From Sphingomonas sp. LR60 (GTDB lineage Bacteria; Pseudomonadota; Alphaproteobacteria; Sphingomonadales; Sphingomonadaceae): 64,000 nucleotides of DNA. Location: assembly GCF_036855935.1 (NCBI RefSeq), contig NZ_JASPFK010000001.1, forward strand, positions 338,501 through 402,500, in the 5' to 3' direction. Both the position numbers and the translations under genes were made by a program. Shown here piece after piece: positions 45,501 through 53,179 of this stretch (within the stretch, counting starts at the first letter, position 1; each line of letters starts with the position of its first letter). The notes under the pieces are model-generated. The model had not been told where the DNA came from. It made no database searches and was given only the letters and a program-made list of their open reading frames with translations.

Positions 45501-45598
45501 ACCCGCAGCGGCTGGTGAAGCGCAACCTGCAAGCCTTGATCGAAGAGCAGAACCGAAAGACAGGCGTTCAGCCGCCCGCAAGCGAGAACAAGCCATGA
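42521..45598 (+). CDS. YdbH-like intermembrane transport protein (AsmA-like superfamily)
   Basis: A 1025-residue protein with one N-terminal membrane anchor (IAMAVSVLALAAGGGLWLS) and a long repetitive beta-rich periplasmic body. It closes with the YdbH family C-terminal region (ITSINPGIAVTDGRIVYRLLPDLKVKVE, GTFDGVLPMIFDDQGGRIAGGRL, LDVQMNGPLAGEMVTGVSFTGI). In E. coli, YdbH with YhdP and TamB helps move phospholipid to the outer membrane and forms a bridge with the lipoprotein YnbE, assisted by YdbL; homologues of both follow here. The start is GTG at 42521 or GTG at 42527. The stop overlaps the next start by four bases. Confidence 0.88.
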   Translation: MRVSDAGRRIAMAVSVLALAAGGGLWLSRVPIATRVIDKELAAKGVPARYHISNLGLGRQRLTDVVIGDPELPDLVADWVETQTDLTLSGPKLIAVRAGHVRLAARLRDGKLSLGALDRLMPKSSGGPVTLPALDVDVADARIALDSVYGPVVLRLSGRGRLNDGFRGRLAATAPLLSIGGCRIGALRTDMALRVTATAPRLAGPARAAAVACDGVAARSLAGDLDLGLSPHFDRWFGRTQVTAAGLQTAAATLRNVNLATRFRGDADRTTGLATVMVDAVRTATASSGATDWRGQWRLANGRATLAGRLVAQHVALAAAEQRRIATLGDGAVGLPVAPLLAGAARDAARASRDMQVAAELAVTTGERTLLTIERATLTAASGARAALDDGAITIGHPAGVQLAGRMTLGGGGLPSATVRLAQAAPGAAVSGTAEIAPYARDGAALTLTPVRFTTGGQAATRITTDATLSGPLAGGRVERLRVPIAALWDRRGRLAVNPDCTPVAFDRLAVSSLMLVDGRLRLCPTDAALIEIAGGRVRGGARLGATRLAGTLGGSAFRLDTGGATLALADRRFALGDIATSIGTTRIAATQLAGRITASGAQGTFAGAGGQIGTVPLLMSAGEGNWRFDSRRLALDGALRVADTAAPPRFQPMAARDIAFVLDGGTIRATGQLVEPTTSTPVATLAIDHRLSSGSGTATLTVPGITFAKGFQPELLTRLTFGVIADVSGTMRGQGEIRWTPEGVDSTGTFSTDAMNLAAAFGPVTGLAGTIRFTDLLGLVSAPEQVATVTSINPGIAVTDGRIVYRLLPDLKVKVETARWPFAGGALTLDPTLLDFGSDAARRMTFRVDGMDAGKFLQQFDFSNLNATGTFDGVLPMIFDDQGGRIAGGRLTAREAGGSIAYLGELTKKDLGVWGNLAFQSLRSLTYRSLDVQMNGPLAGEMVTGVSFTGIKQGEGAKSNFLLRRLTRLPIRFNITIRAPFRGLIDSAASFYDPQRLVKRNLQALIEEQNRKTGVQPPASENKP

Positions 45599-45810
45599 TG
45601 CCGACAGGATTGACGAACGCGATGCGCCCCACGACCTATGCCTTCACGGCGATGCTGACACTGGGAACCGGACTGGGAGGGTGCGTGAATATTTCCGCCC
45701 CCGACAAGCCGATCCAGATCAACCTCAACATCAACGTGACGCAGGAAGTGGTGTACCGTCTTGACAATGACGCCAAGTCGCTGATCCAGCAGAACCCGGG
45801 GATTTTCTAA
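45595..45810 (+). CDS. YnbE-like outer-membrane lipoprotein
   Basis: A 71-residue lipoprotein (62 residues from the inner ATG at 45622). Lipobox LGTGLGGC precedes the short mature part NISAPDKPIQINLNINVTQEVVYRLDNDAKSLIQQNPGIF, which is the YnbE signature: a beta strand that pairs with the YdbH C-terminus to complete the intermembrane bridge. It overlaps the ydbH-like stop and is three bases before the ydbL-like gene. Identification is firm because size, motif and order all match. Confidence 0.9.
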   Translation: MMPTGLTNAMRPTTYAFTAMLTLGTGLGGCVNISAPDKPIQINLNINVTQEVVYRLDNDAKSLIQQNPGIF

Positions 45811-45813
45811 GCC

Positions 45814-46191
45814 ATGCGTATGAAGAGCCTTGTCCTGATCGCCGCCCTGGCCGCGGTTGCGGTGCCGGTGGCTGCCTGGGCGCAGCGCGACCCGGCCTAT
45901 GCCGCCGCACGCGCGGCCGGCGAAGTCGGCGAGCAACCCGACGGCTATCTCGGGGTGGTCGGCAGCGGGTCGGCATCGCTGCGCGCGCTCGTCAGCAACA
46001 TCAACATCCAGCGCAAGGCCGCGTACACGCAAAAGGCGCAGGCATCGGGCGCGACCGTCGAGCAACTCGCCTTCACGAGCGGCTGCAACCTGATCGCCCA
46101 GACCAAGCCGGGCGAGAAATATCGCGCGCCCGATGGGTCGTGGGAGACGCGTGGCGCCGGCGCGCCGCAACGCGACCCACGCTGCGTCTGA
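45814..46191 (+). CDS. YdbL-like (DUF1318) periplasmic protein
   Basis: A 125-residue exported protein. The signal peptide SLVLIAALAAVAVPVAAWAQ is followed by the DUF1318 domain (ARAAGEVGEQPDGYLGVV, SLRALVSNINIQRKAAYTQKAQASGATVEQLAF). A C-terminal extension with two cysteines (SGCNLIAQTKPGEKYRAPDGSW and the terminal RCV) is common in alphaproteobacterial members. In E. coli YdbL is thought to act as a chaperone preventing premature YnbE multimerisation. It is the last gene of the three-gene operon. Confidence 0.9.
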   Translation: MRMKSLVLIAALAAVAVPVAAWAQRDPAYAAARAAGEVGEQPDGYLGVVGSGSASLRALVSNINIQRKAAYTQKAQASGATVEQLAFTSGCNLIAQTKPGEKYRAPDGSWETRGAGAPQRDPRCV

Positions 46192-46280
46192 CGGCAAGGA
46201 AAGGCGAAGGGCGGTCCGGTCCCATCCCGTCGCCCCAGCGACGGCAGGGCTTTGCGGAACCGGCAGGTCTTTCGCAACGG

Positions 46281-46308
46281 TTGACACCCCTTAACCCCCG
46301 TCTAACCG
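46281..46308 (+). promoter_or_regulatory. Candidate promoter for the ATP synthase F0 operon
   Basis: A perfect TTGACA (46281-46286) is followed after 16 bases by TAACCG, about 80 bases before the atpI start. The -35 box is ideal; the -10 is weak. The 196-base gap 46192-46387 contains no gene. Confidence 0.4.
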
Positions 46309-46387
46309 GACCGGGCCTTGGCGGGGCTGCTCGCCGCTTGCGCGCACCCTTGTCCCCGGCGAGAAAAACCAGGGTGAGGGTGGCTGC

Positions 46388-46720
46388 GTGGCGGAGAACG
46401 GTTCCGGACGGGATTTCCACGACGCGGACGACCCGCGCCTGACTCAGCTCGATCGTCGACTGGAACAGGCGCGCCGGGACGAAGCGATTCGGCAGGGAAC
46501 GGTACGTGACGATGCGGATGCAGGGTATTCGCTCGGCAATCGCGTGCTCGCCGCCCTGATCGGAAGTCTCGTCGGATCGGCGCTGATCGGCTGGTGTATC
46601 GACCGCTGGATCGGCACCGCGCCGTGGGGACTGATCGTCATGCTGTTCCTCGGAATCGGGGTGGCGTTCAGGCAAATCATTCGGTTGACGAGCAGGCGCC
46701 CGGGCGATCCGGGCGCTTGA
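46388..46720 (+). CDS. atpI: ATP synthase assembly protein AtpI
   Basis: A 110-residue inner-membrane protein with two helices (LGNRVLAALIGSLVGSALIGWCID and APWGLIVMLFLGIGVAFRQII) after a charged N-terminus. AtpI helps assemble the c-ring and is typically the first gene of the alphaproteobacterial F0 operon. The GTG start has agggtgaggg upstream. It is 26 bases before atpB. Confidence 0.88.
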   Translation: MAENGSGRDFHDADDPRLTQLDRRLEQARRDEAIRQGTVRDDADAGYSLGNRVLAALIGSLVGSALIGWCIDRWIGTAPWGLIVMLFLGIGVAFRQIIRLTSRRPGDPGA

Positions 46721-46746
46721 CGTATGTGAGAAACGGGAACCTCGCA

Positions 46747-47535
46747 GTGGCGGCAGAAGGCGGCAAGATCGATCCGATGCACCAGTTCCTGATCGAGCCC
46801 GTGCTCGGTCGGCCCTGGGTGGTGGGCGGCTATGATCTGTCGTTCACCAATTCGGCGTTGTGGATGGTCATCACGCTGGTCGCGTTGTGGCTGTTCATGC
46901 TCGGCGGGATGAAGCGCGAGCTGGTCCCCGGTCGTTGGCAGGCGGCGGTGGAGGGCTTCACCGGTTTCGTCCAGAACATGCTGGTCTCGAACGTCGGGCC
47001 TGAGGGTAAGCGCTTCGTCCCCTACGTCTTCTCGCTGTTCATGTTCATCCTGTTCGCCAACGTGCTGGGCCTGATGCCGGTCGGCATCGTGCCGGGGTGG
47101 CATCCGTTCACGATCACCAGCCACCTGACCGTCACCGGCGTGCTGGCGATCATCAGCTTCTCGATCGTGCTGATCGTCGGCTTCGGCAAGCACGGCTTCC
47201 ACTTCTTCAGCCTGTTCGTACCGCACGGCACGCCGCTGCCGATGATCCCGCTGATCTTCGTCGTCGAGCTGCTGAGCTTCCTCGTCCGTCCGTTCTCGCT
47301 GGGGCTGCGACTGTTCGTCGCGATGACCGCGGGGCACATCCTGCTCAAGGTGCTGGCGGCGTTCGTGATCAACGGCATCAATCTCGGGCCGGGCTATATG
47401 GCGATCGTCTCGCTGCCCAGCTTCGTGCTGATGATCGGCATCACGCTGCTGGAGCTGCTGGTCGCGGCGATCCAGGCCTATGTTTTCGCACTGCTGACCA
47501 GCGTCTATCTGAACGACGCGGTCAACCTGCACTGA
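46747..47535 (+). CDS. atpB: F0F1 ATP synthase subunit a
   Basis: This is the proton-channel subunit of F0 in the inner membrane. The 262-residue product has the MHQFLIEP amphipathic start, about six helices, and the key C-terminal helix FSLGLRLFVAMTAGHILLKVL, where the Arg of LRLFV is the essential arginine facing the c-ring. ELLVAAIQAYVFALLTSVYL, the last helix, is also typical. GTG 46747 (VAAEGGKIDPMHQF) is the start that fits homologues; the open frame upstream is shifted atpI sequence. Confidence 0.93.
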   Translation: MAAEGGKIDPMHQFLIEPVLGRPWVVGGYDLSFTNSALWMVITLVALWLFMLGGMKRELVPGRWQAAVEGFTGFVQNMLVSNVGPEGKRFVPYVFSLFMFILFANVLGLMPVGIVPGWHPFTITSHLTVTGVLAIISFSIVLIVGFGKHGFHFFSLFVPHGTPLPMIPLIFVVELLSFLVRPFSLGLRLFVAMTAGHILLKVLAAFVINGINLGPGYMAIVSLPSFVLMIGITLLELLVAAIQAYVFALLTSVYLNDAVNLH

Positions 47536-47575
47536 GTTTCCTTTTCCACCACTGAATTTCAACGGGAGTATTATC

Positions 47576-47803
47576 ATGGACGCAAACGCCGCAAAGCTGC
47601 TCGGCGCCGGTCTCGCTGCAATCGGCATGGGCATTGCCGCGCTGGGCGTGGGCAACGTGTTCGCCGCGTTCCTCGAAGGCGCGCTGCGCAATCCGGGCGC
47701 TGCCGACGGCCAGCAGGGCCGCCTCTTCATCGGCTTCGCCGGTGCCGAGCTTCTGGGCCTGCTCGCTTTCGTGACGATGATCATCCTGGTGTTCGTCGCG
47801 TAA
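47576..47803 (+). CDS. atpE: F0F1 ATP synthase subunit c
   Basis: A 75-residue two-helix hairpin proteolipid. The Gly-rich first helix (LGAGLAAIGMGIAALGVGNVF), polar loop (RNPGAADGQQGRL) and second helix carrying the proton-binding Glu (GFAGAELLGLLAFV) are all present. Lack of a sodium-type ligand set suggests proton coupling. An acgggag site lies upstream. It is followed by a hairpin that may shield its mRNA. Confidence 0.96.
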   Translation: MDANAAKLLGAGLAAIGMGIAALGVGNVFAAFLEGALRNPGAADGQQGRLFIGFAGAELLGLLAFVTMIILVFVA

Positions 47804-47818
47804 TCACTCCGACGATAT

Positions 47819-47844
47819 GGCCCCGTCCGCATTGGGCGGGGCTG
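47819..47844 (+). promoter_or_regulatory. Intercistronic hairpin after atpE
   Basis: ggccccgtccgcattgggcggggct folds into an 8-9 base-pair stem with a short loop, without a following T-run. It is a likely processing or stability element that lets subunit c be made in excess over b and b'. Confidence 0.55.
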
Positions 47845-47862
47845 ACCTAGGAAGCGGACACC

Positions 47863-48357
47863 ATGCCCCAAATCAGTCAGATCGCCGCCACCTACGCCTC
47901 ACAGTTCTTCTGGCTGCTCATCACCTTTGGCATCCTGTATTTCGGGATCGGCAAGATGATGGTGCCCAGGGTTCAGGGCGTGATGGAATTGCGTGAGTCG
48001 CAGATCGCACAGGACCTTGCCACCGCCGAGGCGGCTCGGGTCGAGGCCGATCGGACCGAAGCGGCGTGGAATGCCGACATGGATGCCGCGCGTGCGGCGG
48101 CGCAGGCCGAGGTCGCCGCTGCCAAGGCGAAGGCTCAGGCTGCCGCCGAGGCGCAGCTGCGCAGCGCCGACGCGGATCTGGCAGAGCGTATCGCGCATCA
48201 CGACATGGCCATCGGCAATGCCAAGGCGGCGGCGATGGTCAACGTACAGACGATCGCGACCGAAGCCGCGCAGGAGCTGGTGCAGCGCCTGTCGGGCGTC
48301 GCAATCCCCACGGACGCCGCCAACGAGGCGGTCCGCAGGCAGCTGAATCATGGCTAA
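47863..48357 (+). CDS. F0F1 ATP synthase subunit b' (second b-type stator)
   Basis: A 164-residue stator subunit with one N-terminal membrane helix (YASQFFWLLITFGILYFGIGKMMVP) and a long Ala/Glu-rich coiled coil (DLATAEAARVEADRTEAAW). In alphaproteobacteria b and b' form a heterodimer. The shorter N-terminus and position directly after atpE mark this one as b'. It overlaps the next gene by eight bases. Confidence 0.9.
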   Translation: MPQISQIAATYASQFFWLLITFGILYFGIGKMMVPRVQGVMELRESQIAQDLATAEAARVEADRTEAAWNADMDAARAAAQAEVAAAKAKAQAAAEAQLRSADADLAERIAHHDMAIGNAKAAAMVNVQTIATEAAQELVQRLSGVAIPTDAANEAVRRQLNHG

Positions 48358-48967
48358 TCCCTCTTCGACGCTGGCGCAGGATATCGAGTCGCAGCCGCTC
48401 GAGCATCAGGACATGGCGAACGGCAGCGGCATCCATGCCGGTACGAGCGCTGGTGACGGTGAGTCGCACGCCGCGCCGACGGCCTTCGGCCTTAACGATA
48501 CCGGTTGGGTCGGTGTCGCTGCGCTGGTCGTGTTGATCGGCATGGTCGTATGGAAGGTGCCGGCTGCGATCGGCGCGATGCTCGACAAGCGTATCGGCGA
48601 GATCCGCCACCAGCTCGACGAAGCCGCCGCGCTCCGCAAGGAAGCCGAGGCGCTTCGCGACGAATATGCCGCGCGCGCCCGTGGCGCCGAGGCCGATGCC
48701 GCCAAGATGCGCGACAATGCGCATCACGAGGCCGCCGAGATCGTCGCCAACGCCAAGCATGACACCGAGGTGCTTATGGAGCGTCGCACGCGCATGGCCG
48801 AGGACAAGATCGCGGCCGCAGAACGCGCCGCGATCGCCGAGGTCCGCGCGCGCACCGCCGAGGCGGCGACCGCCGCCGCGGCGTCGCTGATCGCCGAGCG
48901 TCACGACGCCGGCGCCGACCGCGCGCTGGTCGATCGCGCGATCTCCGGCGTGGGACGCCTAAATTGA
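48350..48967 (+). CDS. atpF: F0F1 ATP synthase subunit b
   Basis: A 205-residue stator subunit. An unusually long polar N-terminal extension of about 50 residues (His/Ser/Gly-rich) precedes the single membrane helix (GWVGVAALVVLIGMVVWKVPAAI). The coiled coil (LDKRIGEIRHQLDEAAALRKEAEALRDEY) runs to the C-terminus. The N-terminal extension is normal for sphingomonad b subunits as far as I know. The operon ends here with a terminator; F1 genes are not in this window. Confidence 0.92.
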   Translation: MANPSSTLAQDIESQPLEHQDMANGSGIHAGTSAGDGESHAAPTAFGLNDTGWVGVAALVVLIGMVVWKVPAAIGAMLDKRIGEIRHQLDEAAALRKEAEALRDEYAARARGAEADAAKMRDNAHHEAAEIVANAKHDTEVLMERRTRMAEDKIAAAERAAIAEVRARTAEAATAAAASLIAERHDAGADRALVDRAISGVGRLN

Positions 48968-48998
48968 TCTGACTGTGTTCGGGATCGACGAGACGGAG

Positions 48999-49027
48999 CG
49001 GGCGCCATCGGCGCCCGTTTTCGTTTT
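48999..49027 (+). terminator. Rho-independent terminator of the F0 operon
   Basis: cgggcgcc-atc-ggcgcccg forms a perfect 8-bp GC stem with a 3-base loop, followed by ttttcgtttt. It lies 31 bases after the atpF stop. Confidence 0.9.
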
Positions 49028-49099
49028 GATCGGTCGAGGTGCGCCATCGCTCTCTGTCGGCAGCCAGAAGGGCGTGGCGTTGACAATAAGCCTTCTTGC

Positions 49100-49174
49100 G
49101 TCATTGCGAGCGTAGCGAAGCAATCCAGGGCAGGGTCAGGACGCCTTGGCTTGCGCCGCTACGCTCGCAATGAC
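49100..49174. repeat. Palindromic repeat (cattgcgag type)
   Basis: Left arm gtcattgcgagcgtagcgaagcaatccag, right arm ttggcttgcgccgctacgctcgcaatgac. It lies between the terminator and the DUF885 gene. Confidence 0.85.
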
Positions 49175-49216
49175 GGATTCGGCTGAGCGTCATCTGATCC
49201 CGAAGGAAGCCCGACG

Positions 49217-51022
49217 ATGCGTTTCTCGATCACCGCCGCTTTGCTGCTCGCCTCGGTCGCTGCACCCACGATGGCGCAGGCGCCCGCTGCCCCCACCGCC
49301 GCACCGACCGGCGCCGACGCGCGGCTCCGTCAGCTCTTCCACGACAGCGACGAGGGCAGCCTGCGCCGCAATCCGGTGCAGGCGCTGTTCCGCGGCGACA
49401 TGCGCTATGCCGACCAGCTCGGCGACTTCTTCTCCGACGCGCATCTCGCCGCCGAGGAAGCGGCGACGCGCCAGGACCTTGTCACGCTGGCGACGATCGA
49501 CCGTGCGAAGCTGACCCCGGTCGACCAGATCGCCTATGACGTCTTCAAGCAGCAGTCGGAACTGAACCTGCGCGGCTACGCGCCGGACCTGATCGCGACG
49601 CAGATCGTCCGCCCTCTCGACCATTTCTACGGCCTGCACACCTTCTATCCCGAACTGGCGTCGGGGCAGGGCGCGGCACCGTTCAAGACCGTCGCCGACT
49701 ACGACAACAACCTGAAGCGCAACGCGCAATATGCCGCGCAGATCGACGCCGCGATCGCGCGCTTTCGCCAGGGCATGAAGAGCGGGATCGTCCAGCCCAA
49801 GCTGGTGGTCCGCAACATGATCGGCCAGCTCGACAACCTGCTCGCGGGCGGGGTCGAGGCGTCGCCGTTCTACGGTCCGGTCAAGACCTTCCCCGAAGCG
49901 ATCCCGGCTGCCGACCAGACGCGGCTCCGCGCTGCCTACACGCGCCAGATCACCGAGGTGCTCAACCCGGTACAGCAGCGGCTCCGCGATTTCCTGCAGA
50001 ACGACTATCTGCCGGTCGCGCGCGACAGTGTCGGGCTGTCGGCGATGCCGGGCGGGGCGAAGCTCTACGATTATCTGATCGAATCGAACACGACGCTGCC
50101 GCTCAAGGCCGATGCGGTCCACAAGCTCGGCCTGTCGGAGGTCGCGCGGATCACCCGCGAGATGGAGGCGCAAAAGGCCAAGGTCGGCTTCAAGGGCACG
50201 CTGCCCGAGTTCTTCGCCTTCCTGCGTACCGACAAGCGCTTCCAGCCGTCTTCGGCGACCCAGCTCCGCGAAGGCTATGAAGCGATTGGCCGCCGTGTCG
50301 ATTCGCGCGTGCGTGAGCAATTCTCGCTGGTCCCGAAGACGCGGCTGGAGATCCGTCCGGTCCCGGCGTTCAAGGAGAAGACCGACGCCGGCGGCTCGTA
50401 CCAGTCGGGCACCCCGGATGGCTCGCGGCCGGGCGTCTTCTATTACAACACCTACGACCTGCCGACGCGCTACATGTGGGAGATGGAGACGCTCTACCTC
50501 CACGAAGCGGTGCCGGGACATCATTTTCAGATCAGCCTCGCGCAGGAAAACGACGCGCTGCCCGCGTTCATGCGCTTCGGCGGCAACACCGCCTATGTCG
50601 AGGGTTGGGCGCTGTACTCCGAGACCTTGTGGCCGCAGCTCGGGATGGAGACCGATCCGTATCAGCGAATGGGCGGGCTCAACGACGAGATGCTGCGCGC
50701 GATGCGGCTAGTGGTCGATACGGGCATCCATGCCAAGGGTTGGACGCGCGATCAGGCGATCGAATACATGCTCGCCAACTCGCCGATGTCGCGCACCGAC
50801 GCGACCGCGGAGATCGAGCGCTATATCGCGATTCCGGGGCAGGCGCTGGCGTACAAGATCGGGCAGCTGACGATCTCGCGCGTGAAGGCGGATGCGCAGA
50901 AGAAGCTCGGCGCGCGCTTCGACCCACGCAAGTTCCATGCGCAGGTGCTCGATACCGGCGCACTCCCGATGCCGGTGCTGGAGAAGAAGATCGCCGACTG
51001 GGTCAAGGCCGGGGGCAAGTAA
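49217..51022 (+). CDS. DUF885 family putative metallopeptidase, exported
   Basis: A 601-residue protein with a Sec signal peptide (FSITAALLLASVAAPTMAQA). The DUF885 domain occupies nearly the whole mature chain. Its zinc-binding signature is LHEAVPGHHFQISLAQE (HExxPGHH), followed by FGGNTAYVEGWALYSETL, in which a Glu serves as the third ligand in related gluzincin-like peptidases. The C-terminal block PGQALAYKIGQLTISRVKADAQKKLG is also conserved. Periplasmic peptidase or dipeptidase activity is likely but unproven for the family. It is a single gene flanked by repeats. Confidence 0.88.
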   Translation: MRFSITAALLLASVAAPTMAQAPAAPTAAPTGADARLRQLFHDSDEGSLRRNPVQALFRGDMRYADQLGDFFSDAHLAAEEAATRQDLVTLATIDRAKLTPVDQIAYDVFKQQSELNLRGYAPDLIATQIVRPLDHFYGLHTFYPELASGQGAAPFKTVADYDNNLKRNAQYAAQIDAAIARFRQGMKSGIVQPKLVVRNMIGQLDNLLAGGVEASPFYGPVKTFPEAIPAADQTRLRAAYTRQITEVLNPVQQRLRDFLQNDYLPVARDSVGLSAMPGGAKLYDYLIESNTTLPLKADAVHKLGLSEVARITREMEAQKAKVGFKGTLPEFFAFLRTDKRFQPSSATQLREGYEAIGRRVDSRVREQFSLVPKTRLEIRPVPAFKEKTDAGGSYQSGTPDGSRPGVFYYNTYDLPTRYMWEMETLYLHEAVPGHHFQISLAQENDALPAFMRFGGNTAYVEGWALYSETLWPQLGMETDPYQRMGGLNDEMLRAMRLVVDTGIHAKGWTRDQAIEYMLANSPMSRTDATAEIERYIAIPGQALAYKIGQLTISRVKADAQKKLGARFDPRKFHAQVLDTGALPMPVLEKKIADWVKAGGK

Positions 51023-51057
51023 GCTCGCCTGACGCTGCTTCCTTCCGCGATCCGGGG

Positions 51058-51092
51058 CGACGGTGTGTGGACCCACAACCGTTGCCCCATCC
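51058..51092. repeat. Long hairpin between the DUF885 gene and uvrC
   Basis: ggggcgacggt and accgttgcccc form an 11-base stem with one G-T type pair; an inner tgtgg/ccaca stem extends it. No T-run follows. It could stop or stabilise the upstream transcript, or be a repeat remnant. Confidence 0.5.
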
Positions 51093-51209
51093 CGCCGCAC
51101 TACCTAGATCGCGGGGGATGACAGGCAGCTACGGCCCCCCGACCGCTTCAACGAGGAAAAGGCCACTTACGCGATCCGCGGCGCCGACGCGCCCGATCTG
51201 GAAGGCGGG

Positions 51210-53036
51210 GTGGCGGCGATCCGCAACGTGCTCAAGACGCTGCCGCTCAAGCCCGGCGTCTACCGGATGCACGATGCCAAGGGCGACGTGCTGTACGTCG
51301 GCAAGGCGCGCGCGCTGAAGAACCGCGTCGGCAATTACGTGCAGGTCGACCGGCTGTCCAAGCGGCTGCAGCGGATGGTCGCGCAGACGCGCTCGATGAC
51401 GATCGTCACGACGAACAACGAGGCTGAGGCACTGCTGCTCGAGGCGCAGCTCATCAAGCGCTACCGCCCCGCGTACAACGTGCTGCTGCGCGACGATAAG
51501 TCGTTCCCGTTCATCCTGCTGCGCGCCGACCATCAGTTTCCGCGCATCCAGAAGCACCGCGGCGCGCGCCGCGCCAAGGGGGATTATTACGGCCCGTTCG
51601 CCAGCGCCGGCAGCGTCAACAACACGCTCAACGCGCTCCAGAAACTGTTCCTGCTCCGGTCGTGCACCGACGGCTTCTTCAAGACCCGCGACCGTCCGTG
51701 CCTGCTGTACCAGATCAAGCGTTGCTCGGCGCCGTGCGTCGGGCGGATCGACGAGGCGGCCTATGCCGAGCTGGTCGGCGATTCCAAGAAGTTCCTCGCC
51801 GGCAAGGCCACCGACGTGCAGGCCAAGCTCGGCGCCCAGATGGAGGCCGCCGCCGCCAATATGGACTTCGAACTGGCCGCGATCCTGCGCGACCGGCTGA
51901 AGGCGCTGACCTTCATCCAGGGCACGCAGTTCATCAATGCCGAAGGGGTCGGCGACGCCGATATCTTCGCATTGGCGTGCCATGAAGGGCTGATCGGGAT
52001 CGAGGCGTTCTTCATTCGCGGCGGGCAGAATTGGGGCCATCGCAGCTTCTTCCCCGCGCACACCGCCGATGTGCCGGAGGACGAGGTGCTGACGCAATTC
52101 ATGGCGCAATTCTACGAGGAAGTGCCGCCCGCCCGGATGATCCTGATCGACCGCGTGCTGCCCGATGCCGAGGTGCTGATCGAGGCGCTCTCCGAGCAGG
52201 CCGGGCGCAAGGTCGAGATGACGGTTCCGCAACGCGGGGTGCGCAAGCGCCTGCTCGATCAGGCGACGCGGAACGCCAAGGAAGCGCTGGAGCGCCGCCT
52301 CGCCGAGAGCACCACGCAGGCGCGGCTGCATCGCGAGCTGGCGGAGCTGTTCGAGTTGGGCGACCCGCCCGACCGGATCGAAGTCTACGACAACAGCCAT
52401 ATCCAAGGCACCAACGCGCTCGGCGCGATGGTCGTCGCCGGGCCGGAGGGGTTCCGCAAGGGGCAGTATCGCAAGTTCAACATCAAAGAGGCGGCGACCG
52501 ACGACGATTACGCGATGATGCGCGAGGTGCTGACGCGCCGGTTCGCACGCGCGCTGGAGGAGGATCCCGATCGCGACGGCGAGACCTGGCCCGACCTGGT
52601 GCTGCTCGACGGTGGGCACGGGCAGCTCAACGCCGCCAAGGCGGTGCTTGAGGATCTCGGCATCGAGGATGTCTGTCTGGTCGGCGTGGCGAAGGGACCG
52701 CATCACGGCCGCGAGGGCCGCGAGGTCTTCCACCTCATGGACGGGCGCGAACTGACGCTGCCGGTCAATGCGCCGTTGCTCTTCTATCTCCAGCGCTTGC
52801 GCGACGAGGTACACCGCTTCGCGATCGGCGCGCACCGGGCGAAGCGTGCGAAAGCGATCGGCGCAAGCCCGCTCGACGAGGTGCCGGGGATCGGACCCGC
52901 GCGCAAGAAGGCGCTGCTGATGCACTTCGGTACCGGACGTGCGGTGCGGAATGCGTCGCTGGAGGATTTGCGCAAGGCGCCGGGGGTGAGTGCGGCGGTG
53001 GCGCAGCAGGTGTACGACTTCTACCATGCGCGGTGA
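51210..53036 (+). CDS. uvrC: Excinuclease ABC subunit UvrC (5' end probably at 51118, frameshifted)
   Basis: This is the nuclease subunit of nucleotide excision repair, making both incisions around a lesion. Order: GIY-YIG domain (GVYRMHDAKGDVLYVGKARALKNRV), Cys-rich region (RPCLLYQIKRCSAPCVG), UVR motif (KLGAQMEAAAANMDFELAAILRDRLKAL), RNase H-like endonuclease domain (PDRIEVYDNSHIQGTNALGAMV, DLVLLDGGHGQLNAA) and C-terminal tandem HhH (LDEVPGIGPARKKALLMHFG). Coding similarity extends upstream (PDRFNEEKATYAIRGADAPDLE) to a likely start ATG at 51118, but that start is out of frame unless one C is added to the C6 run at 51135-51140. As written, GTG 51210 is the first usable start, giving 608 residues and leaving all domains intact. 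Confidence 0.93.
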   Translation: MAAIRNVLKTLPLKPGVYRMHDAKGDVLYVGKARALKNRVGNYVQVDRLSKRLQRMVAQTRSMTIVTTNNEAEALLLEAQLIKRYRPAYNVLLRDDKSFPFILLRADHQFPRIQKHRGARRAKGDYYGPFASAGSVNNTLNALQKLFLLRSCTDGFFKTRDRPCLLYQIKRCSAPCVGRIDEAAYAELVGDSKKFLAGKATDVQAKLGAQMEAAAANMDFELAAILRDRLKALTFIQGTQFINAEGVGDADIFALACHEGLIGIEAFFIRGGQNWGHRSFFPAHTADVPEDEVLTQFMAQFYEEVPPARMILIDRVLPDAEVLIEALSEQAGRKVEMTVPQRGVRKRLLDQATRNAKEALERRLAESTTQARLHRELAELFELGDPPDRIEVYDNSHIQGTNALGAMVVAGPEGFRKGQYRKFNIKEAATDDDYAMMREVLTRRFARALEEDPDRDGETWPDLVLLDGGHGQLNAAKAVLEDLGIEDVCLVGVAKGPHHGREGREVFHLMDGRELTLPVNAPLLFYLQRLRDEVHRFAIGAHRAKRAKAIGASPLDEVPGIGPARKKALLMHFGTGRAVRNASLEDLRKAPGVSAAVAQQVYDFYHAR

Positions 53037-53071
53037 GGGGTGATGGGGTGGGTGGCCTCCCCACTCCGTTC

Positions 53072-53165
53072 GTCATTCCCGCGGAGGCGGGAATCCAGAC
53101 GCGCAGGTGCATCGACAGAAGCGCAACCGTCGGAGGTTCTGGATTCCCGCCTGCCCGGGAATGAC
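53072..53165. repeat. Palindromic repeat (cattcccgcg type)
   Basis: Left arm gtcattcccgcggaggcgggaatccag, right arm ctggattcccgcctgcccgggaatgac. It lies between uvrC and recO. Confidence 0.85.
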
Positions 53166-53179
53166 GGACGGGCATTGCC

